Notes under the pieces: model-generated | The model's input: only the letters and a program-made list of their open reading frames with translations | Told to the model about the DNA's origin: nothing | The model's database searches: none | Origin: Hirudo medicinalis | Taxonomy: Eukaryota; Annelida; Clitellata; Hirudinida; Hirudinidae | Length of the DNA stretch: 16,503 nucleotides | NCBI GenBank assembly: GCA_011800805.1 | Contig: MPNW01000438.1 | Location: forward strand, 102,740 to 119,242 | Direction of reading: 5' to 3' | Shown: piece by piece, positions 11,498 through 16,503 of the stretch | Layout: the number at the start of each line of letters is the position of its first letter | Numbering within the stretch: position 1 is the stretch's first letter | Made by a program: the position numbers and the translations under genes

Positions 11498-11679
11498 TGC
11501 TAGAATATCAATATGAAATGAATTCACTATTTCCATCTTGCATAAATGTCTAAAACTGACTCTTATTAATAAAAACCTTTTAGCATGTTTATTTGAATAA
11601 TGTTCTCAATGAAAATGCATACTTGTTGAAGTAAAAAAATTCTAAAAAATACTAAAGTAATGTCATAACGCTACAATAC

Positions 11680-11740
11680 CTAGATTTGAATCATTAAACG
11701 GCACGGACACAGTACGGAAATCGGGATGTTTAGATTCAGA
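11680..11740 (-). other. Probable 5' non-coding exon of SPTLC1
   Basis: The first coding exon is preceded by an acceptor, ATTCTAG at 11506-11500, only two bases before the ATG. A matching donor, AATCTAG followed by GTATTG, is at 11680/11679. This implies a short upstream non-coding exon and an intron of about 180 bp (11500-11679). The outer limit is estimated from the TATA-like box at 11768-11775. Transcript data are needed to fix it. Confidence 0.45.
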
Positions 11741-11767
11741 GGTAGATGTAACAACGACACCTGCCGA

Positions 11768-11775
11768 TTTTTATA
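11768..11775 (-). promoter_or_regulatory. TATA-like box upstream of SPTLC1
   Basis: On the minus strand this reads TATAAAAA, about 90 bp upstream of the inferred non-coding exon's donor. That spacing suits transcription starting near 11740. The AT-richness of the region makes chance matches common. Confidence 0.35.
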
Positions 11776-12314
11776 TCCTTTCTATATTTGTTTATCACAA
11801 AAAACTATTTTTGACAAAATTAATGAAATAGATATTTTTATATTAATAATAGTTTAGCTAGTGGTAATTCCGATTAACTCTGTTGATGTCCAAATTATCC
11901 TAAAAATTAAATTTCAAAAAATTAAATTCTAACAAACTATAATCTACTTTGCAATTCAAATATTTGTCCGCTGCACTTCTGAACATTTTTTTCAGAAACT
12001 TTGTATTAGGTAACTTTGAAGAGAAATGGGGCTTTTTTAACAAGTTTCGGTAGTATTAGGAAACTATTTGGAATGAATGAGTTTGCACTAAATGGACAAA
12101 TCAAGTAAGATTGATGATACTCCAGTGAGAAGCCGATATCTTTTGATTAAACTTTAGAAATCTTATCATGCGGCTTAAAGGCTGTTACTTAAAGCTTAGC
12201 AAAAATCGATGTCACTAAGGGACCAATGTCTACTCGTTGTTGGTAACGCAGTGCTGGAAATAATTGGCTTAGTGATCTCAAGACGTCGGATTTAAAACTT
12301 CTTTCGAATTGTAT
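11776..12314. other. Divergent promoter region between SPTLC1 and the TMEM200-like gene
   Basis: This spacer separates two genes transcribed outward, SPTLC1 to the left and the two-pass membrane protein to the right. No open frame with recognisable content is present. It must contain both promoters or a shared one. Repeated A/T blocks make individual factor sites unreliable by eye. Confidence 0.5.
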
Positions 12315-12320
12315 TATAAA
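12315..12320 (+). promoter_or_regulatory. TATA-like box upstream of the TMEM200-like gene
   Basis: TATAAA followed by G lies 44 bp before the ATG at 12364. If real, transcription would start near 12345 and the 5' leader would be very short. This supports the ATG at 12364 as the first start codon, since no ATG occurs earlier in that open frame back to the stop at 12244. Confidence 0.3.
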
Positions 12321-12363
12321 GAGTTTTAATTTGTCTCCTGGTTTCGAAGATTGGCCAGACTGC

Positions 12364-13255
12364 ATGTTCAATGCAGGAAGAATCCTCTCTAATCGAAGTG
12401 CAGTTCAAGGAAATCGCAGAAATCCACCAGCTTGGCTAATATTCTCTAATCGGCACTTGAGAAAGTCTCAAAAATATCCAGATGGAATAACGGCATCAGT
12501 GCGAAATCTGAGAGAGAAGCCTATTCCTTTTGTATGGCAAGCTCTCGTAACCGCTATAGTTGGATTCGCAATGATAGTAGCTGGTGCCCTTATTTGTGTT
12601 GCCGGCTTTCGAGCAGAAGAGCAATCTGACGTTTGGAAATATTACCTCAGCCAGCCAGCCGGTGAAACCAACAGCGAAGGAGTAAGTACAATCAAATATT
12701 TGTCGTAAGCGATAACAGTTTAACAGGTTTCTTTTTACGATTAAGGTCTTAGATTCGAAATCCACGCAAAAGTTTGGCGAGGTTCAGGCCGCTACAGGAT
12801 TCACCAACAAAAGTGTGGAGTTTAACGCAAGTGCTTATTTTATTCGAAGCGACATTCCATCTGCACAAACTTATTTTGAAGGTTCTGCGTACCAAAGGAC
12901 TAATTTCGCACAAGTGTATGAAGACTATCCCGACCAAAGCGGAAAATGGTTAGCCTTCGTCGGCCCTATAACGATGAGCTTTGGTGGATTTTTCATAGTC
13001 TTTTCTTTTGTTGTCGTCTGTGAGCTGAGGGAGAAATTGTATCATACCAGAAGTAAAAGAAAAAAGAGCTCCAAGCGATCTAAATTCAAATCTTTCGATT
13101 TGCTTGATGAACTCGCTCAGTCAAGGAAGCGAAAAGAAAAACAATTATTGGTTTGCAGAGGCAACCTGCCAAATTCCCTGACAGAAAATCTTCAAAGCAC
13201 TTCAAAATCGGTTTTGGATGAAGAAAATGCAAACTCATTACAAGACTGTCTTTAA
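12364..13255 (+). CDS. Two-pass membrane protein resembling TMEM200 (DUF2371) family
   Basis: Two exons, 12364-12681 and 12746-13255, join in phase 0 across a 64-bp intron (GTAAGT ... TTAAG) to give 275 residues. Seen: a basic N-terminal region; a hydrophobic segment at about 56-82; a loop with two N-glycosylation sequons, NKS (127-129) and NAS (133-135); a second hydrophobic segment at about 174-198; then a strongly basic stretch around RSKRKKSSKRSK and a polar tail. The basic tail predicts both ends in the cytosol with the loop outside or in the lumen. The block GPITMSFGGFFIVFSFVVV followed by CELRE recalls the GPFTMGIGIFIFI...HENRD block of vertebrate TMEM200 proteins, which also have two segments and a loop. 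Vertebrate members are much longer at the C-terminus. Function of the family is unknown. The start could lie further upstream if a 5' exon exists. Confidence 0.6.
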
Positions 13256-13259
13256 CATT

Positions 13260-13265
13260 TTTATT
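13260..13265 (-). terminator. Putative polyadenylation signal of DCPS
   Basis: The minus strand reads AATAAA here, 88 bp beyond the DCPS stop codon. It sits only 5 bp past the stop of the convergent membrane-protein gene, so the two transcripts probably overlap at their 3' ends. Confidence 0.45.
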
Positions 13266-13309
13266 TGTGAAACTTCAGGATTCCAACAAAACCCCAATTT
13301 ATGATCAAA

Positions 13310-13315
13310 AATACA
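13310..13315 (+). terminator. Possible variant polyadenylation signal of the TMEM200-like gene
   Basis: AATACA, a known minor variant of AATAAA, occurs 55 bp after the stop codon. The next canonical AATAAA on this strand is at 13568-13573, inside the DCPS last exon. If that one is used, the transcript would run antisense to DCPS coding sequence. Confidence 0.25.
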
Positions 13316-13352
13316 AGCCATGCTCATAACCCTGCTTTCCATTGCCATTCCC

Positions 13353-15577
13353 TCAAACTCTACCAGCAGCCTTGAACTTTTGAAACAGCCCATCATTCTC
13401 TTTCATAACATAAGATATAGATGCCCTAGCATAATATTCAGAATCTCTTTTAAGGTTATCAACAACATCATCTAAAAGATGTGCTTTTCCTAGTGCACAG
13501 CTTGGAGAATCATAGACAACATTTGCAAAATGTACATGTAAATGATAGTAAGAAGGTGGGTAATGAAAATAAATTCGTAGCTGAGCTGGATCAAAACCAT
13601 ACTTCTCCCTGATTGCAGACTGAAACATTAAACAATGAATTTAAACTTTAAATATTGAAGAAAAAAAAAATCAGTTATAAGGATCTTAGAATCATTCTCA
13701 TAAGTGAATCGATATTTATTTCTTTTTGCAATAAAAAATATTTTTTGGAATTACTATTTACAATTTAAAATCGGAAGAACTTGTTGTTGATTGTATCTTA
13801 TTGTATCTCACTAGGAAGATATTAGAAGAAAATGTTTTAAAGGATGATTACTTTTCCCTTATCCCTGACATTTTCAAGCATCGGAATATGTTCCTCTCTT
13901 AAGTCCCTGATTGATCTGATTCCCCTTTTCATCACCAGTGCGCAGAGATAAAGGTTAGAGAGTTGTTGGCAGTCCCATTTTAAATCAGGAATGAGAATAA
14001 ATCCAGTTTGTGGATTTATGTCCTCAGAGACAATTCTCTCAGTCTCTGACTTCTTGAGCAAAATGTTTTCCAGCCACTGGTAACAAATAAATTATATTAC
14101 AAAAACTTATACAAAACATCCCATGCATGTAACAAATTATATCTTCCAAATTTTCATATAAATATTGAATACAAGCCAAATAACAATGCCACAAGTCAAT
14201 GCTAGAAAACATGACCGAGATTTGATCATTAGAGAATCTACAGCAGCTACAATAACAACAATAACAACAGTAACAATAACAATAATATAAGATTATGTTT
14301 GAAAATATGTCTACAAAGACTAAATACAATGCCTCCTCAAAGATTCTTAAATAAATTATTTAAATAGACAAAAAAATACTGTTTGTTAAAATGTGGAATA
14401 TCTGGAGAAAAACAAGCCTTGGGTTGTAAAGAACCATTTAATAACATACTCTTGAATCAACTATTGCTTCTTTACTGACATTATCATGACAACTTGGAGA
14501 CAAAATTACAAACATAAAGTTACTGACATAACACATCCTAGTTTGAGATTTGCTTTAGTTTTATTTATAATTAAAATCTTGCATTAACTGTATGCAGGTT
14601 CGATCATATAAGATGAGCTCAAATGATTCTGCATAGCAAATGTGTATAGTATTAAAGTTGTCTTTTTAACATTTTCCAAAGGCATTATTACCCTATTTTT
14701 CGATGGTTCAATAAAGCTTTCAATTAAATACCTGGTGACTAAGTGAAGATGACGTGACATGTGGCAATGTGATGCTCCTGTAATCTTCAGCAGTTTCCCT
14801 GATCATGTAAATTTTCTGTGCTGAATACTTCTCAATGTGCTTATCAGTTGCAGGAAATATCATAGTTGACTTTAATGCTGAAATTATAGAAAATATAATT
14901 GATAGAAATAAAAGTATATATGGATGAAATGATTAATTAGGCATATATATATATTACTATGCTCAAAGCAGCACAGAATTTAAATATCACTGTTTATTAA
15001 AAGCTTGAACATCTGTAACTAGTTGATGTATTTCAATAACTGTTCATATTAAAATGTCACTAAAAATAATCAAAAACTATTAACCTCCAGCAATTGGCTT
15101 TGGATATAAAGTCATAGAGGTGTAGAGGTCATTTTTTAAAATGATGGACAATGAAGTCTCTGGACTCATTACATCCCTTAGGGTTTTTTCAGAAAATGGG
15201 GTTCTTTCCATAATTAGCACAGCATCACCCTCTAAAAACAAAATAGTAGCTTTATGTAAAATTAGTATGTATTAATTAATTATATGTATATATATATATA
15301 TATATAATCGCTTTAAATAAATCAATCATAAATTATTGACATCGTTTGCATAGAAAATATTCGACCCGAATATATTTCACTCCAGCTGTTCAATAAACGT
15401 TAGAATATAACCTTCGCCGTGTTTCTCGTGAGTTTTGCCATGCAAATAAATTGTTTTCTGTTGGGCATCTTGATTCAGAATGGAGACCGGCCGGAAATTG
15501 TCAAAAAGGCTCCTAAATTCATTTTGACCAGCTTCGATAGAACCATTACAAACTTTTTCTTCATCAAAACTGCTCAT
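13353..15577 (-). CDS. DCPS: Scavenger mRNA-decapping enzyme DcpS, complete
   Basis: HIT-family pyrophosphatase that hydrolyses the m7G cap left after 3'-to-5' mRNA decay, releasing m7GMP. Five exons, 15412-15577, 15085-15231, 14732-14877, 13852-14076 and 13353-13619, join in frame into 316 residues; the human protein is 337. Residues 1-150 are the domain-swapped N-terminal part, with IYLHGK (43-48), MERTPF (63-68), FPATDKHIEKY (112-122) and IRETAEDYRSITLPH (130-144). Next come FILIPDLKW (179-187) and RGIRS (204-208). The HIT motif HLHVHFA has histidines at 254, 256 and 258, the central one being the expected nucleophile; it sits in PPSYYHLHVHFANV, as in vertebrates. The ATG at 15577 opens the frame and no further exon is needed. 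The N-terminus is shorter than the human one, which carries a nuclear-import stretch; no comparable basic cluster is seen here. Confidence 0.95.
14077..14731 (-). other. 655-bp DCPS intron with AAC/AAT-type simple repeat
   Basis: The intron lies between exons 3 and 4 (donor GTATTT, acceptor TTACCAG). At about 14250-14286 it contains a run of AAC, AAT and AAG-like triplets. Read on the minus strand this gives a low-complexity Tyr/Cys open frame, which is an artefact of the repeat. No other structure is seen. Confidence 0.65.
15281..15306. repeat. TA-dinucleotide repeat in DCPS intron 1
   Basis: This tract of alternating TA, interrupted once by ATGTATA, lies in the intron between DCPS exons 1 and 2 (15232-15411). 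It is likely polymorphic. No coding content. Confidence 0.75.
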
Positions 15578-16413
15578 AATAATGATTACAGAATAAATGC
15601 AAGTCTAAAGCAAACGACGGTGCACTTCGGTTTCGCTAATCGCGCTATGCGTATTTCTGTATTCTTGTAGGTATCACTAATGCTACTAGCTTAAAAATTC
15701 TTGATAGAATTTTAAATTAATATTTTTATTATAATATACAAACTTAATTAAAAACTTTATTATTTCATCTTTTTAATTTTTTTTTACCACTAGTCCAGTT
15801 GTTCTCAACTAGGGCCTATTATATCAGAGCAAAATCATCAATGAATGAAAATATTTAGCTGCAATTCCATTATTTCAAGCCTCATTTGTTCCTCTTCTAG
15901 AAGGTAGACAGGGAAGTCATTTTGGGGAGCACAACTGTTGCCCAACTACTTATCAGAATGTAATGAATTAGATTTCAAGTTAACTTTTGGCTTTTGCTAT
16001 GGCTCGCATCGATTAACGCGTAACCTACGAGCTTTCCTATTTCAAACTTCAGCTGGCCACTCGAATTTAAGTAATTACAGACGCTCCTCACATAGACATG
16101 GTCATCCATATCCAACTTCTTTCAGCGGTTGGTACGAATATTCGTCTCATGAAGCCTCCCATCCAGAGTCTTGAGACTATGTTTCGAGGGTATTTGTTGA
16201 GATAGTTTTGTTAATTGTTCTATGTTATATGGTTCTGGGGACGCGGAGTTGGTGAGAAGTTGCATCGAGTAGCTTGTCGCGAAGTTGTCGATAGAAATCT
16301 TGTTGTATAAAGACTGTAGACAAGTTCCTTAATTGCTTAAAGTTGACTGTTAAATTCAGTTGTTTATTAAACTATCAACTGTTGTTTCAGTTTTCTTCTA
16401 TAATTTTCAATAG
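15578..16413. other. Divergent spacer upstream of DCPS and of the right-edge gene
   Basis: This region must hold the DCPS promoter on the left and, to the right, the promoter and any 5' untranslated exon of the gene entering at 16414. A plus-strand open frame at 15938-16174 starts with TTG and has no recognisable similarity, so it is not called. A donor-like GTGAGA after GCGGAGTTG at about 16251 could end a 5' non-coding exon spliced to the acceptor at 16411-16413. Confidence 0.45.
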
Positions 16414-16503
16414 GTTATGGGCCCAGACACACTAAACGAAACAATAGAGATTAGTAGACAGCAGATTGAACAGCTCAGCGGAAAGCGAAATTGGAGCACA
16501 TGG
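16414..16503 (+). CDS. First coding exon of an unidentified gene, cut by the right edge
   Basis: A pyrimidine-rich tract and TTTTCAATAG form a plausible acceptor ending at 16413. Three bases later an ATG at 16417 opens a frame that stays open for 29 codons to the window edge. It begins MGPDTLNETIEIS and continues with RQQIEQLSGKRNWSTW. The polar, Gln/Glu-rich start could begin a helix or coiled coil. I do not recognise the family. The support is the splice-like context and the shift to more balanced, codon-like composition. Transcription would be divergent from DCPS. Confidence 0.45.

Noticed and set aside
12496..12937. Minus-strand open frames opposite the TMEM200-like gene
   Set aside because: They are shadows of the plus-strand exons, which have two clear membrane segments, a clean GTAAGT intron and in-frame joining.
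14039..14329. Minus-strand frame rich in Tyr and Cys
   Set aside because: Most of it is the AAC/AAT triplet repeat in a DCPS intron, translated; only the end overlaps the true exon.
15419..15670. 83-codon plus-strand frame
   Set aside because: It is antisense to DCPS exon 1 and starts without recognisable gene features.
15938..16174. 78-codon plus-strand frame in the DCPS upstream spacer
   Set aside because: It begins with TTG, has no similarity I recognise, and lacks a supporting splice pattern.
1..16503. A new multi-gene defence, mobile or biosynthetic system
   Set aside because: All recognisable genes are conserved single-copy-type animal housekeeping genes with introns. No CRISPR-like spacing, no integrase, transposase or viral genes, and no functional cluster were seen.

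Overview
This is animal nuclear DNA: AT-rich and intron-dense, with four recognisable metazoan genes and the first coding stretch of a fifth in 16.5 kb. Every gene here has introns. Most are about 60-650 bp and AT-rich, and the exons are short and match the vertebrate proteins almost without gaps. The gene set (transportin-3, serine palmitoyltransferase subunit 1, a TMEM200-like membrane protein, the scavenger decapping enzyme) points to a compact invertebrate genome. I cannot name the species; a non-bilaterian or other intron-rich invertebrate would fit.

Layout, left to right. Positions 1-351 are AT-rich DNA with three copies of a ~55-bp tandem repeat, probably intronic. Positions 352-4890 (minus) carry 17 coding exons of transportin-3 (TNPO3, nuclear import of SR splicing factors), about the first 567 residues; the C-terminal third lies off the left edge. 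Positions 4891-6407 are a 1.5-kb spacer with palindromes and no convincing gene. Positions 6408-11497 (minus) hold a complete 15-coding-exon SPTLC1 (500 residues), with a probable 5' non-coding exon at about 11680-11740 and a TATA-like box upstream. Divergently from it, 12364-13255 (plus) encodes a two-exon, 275-residue, two-pass membrane protein resembling the TMEM200 (DUF2371) family. Converging on that gene, 13353-15577 (minus) is a complete five-exon DCPS (316 residues) with its HIT motif intact. At the right edge, 16414-16503 (plus) looks like the first coding exon of an unidentified gene.

The genes do not form an operon or a dedicated pathway. TNPO3 and DCPS both serve RNA metabolism and SPTLC1 starts sphingolipid synthesis, but their adjacency is ordinary animal gene order. 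What ties them together is layout: one divergent pair (SPTLC1/TMEM200-like), one convergent pair with stops 97 bp apart, and a second divergent pair (DCPS/right-edge gene).

The most unusual signal I found is in the introns. With reading frame and homology fixing the exon edges, 17 of 37 inferred 5' splice sites have a pyrimidine at intron position +3, and GTTGGT recurs at five of them. I found no CRISPR array, tRNA, rRNA, intact transposon or evident new multi-gene system.
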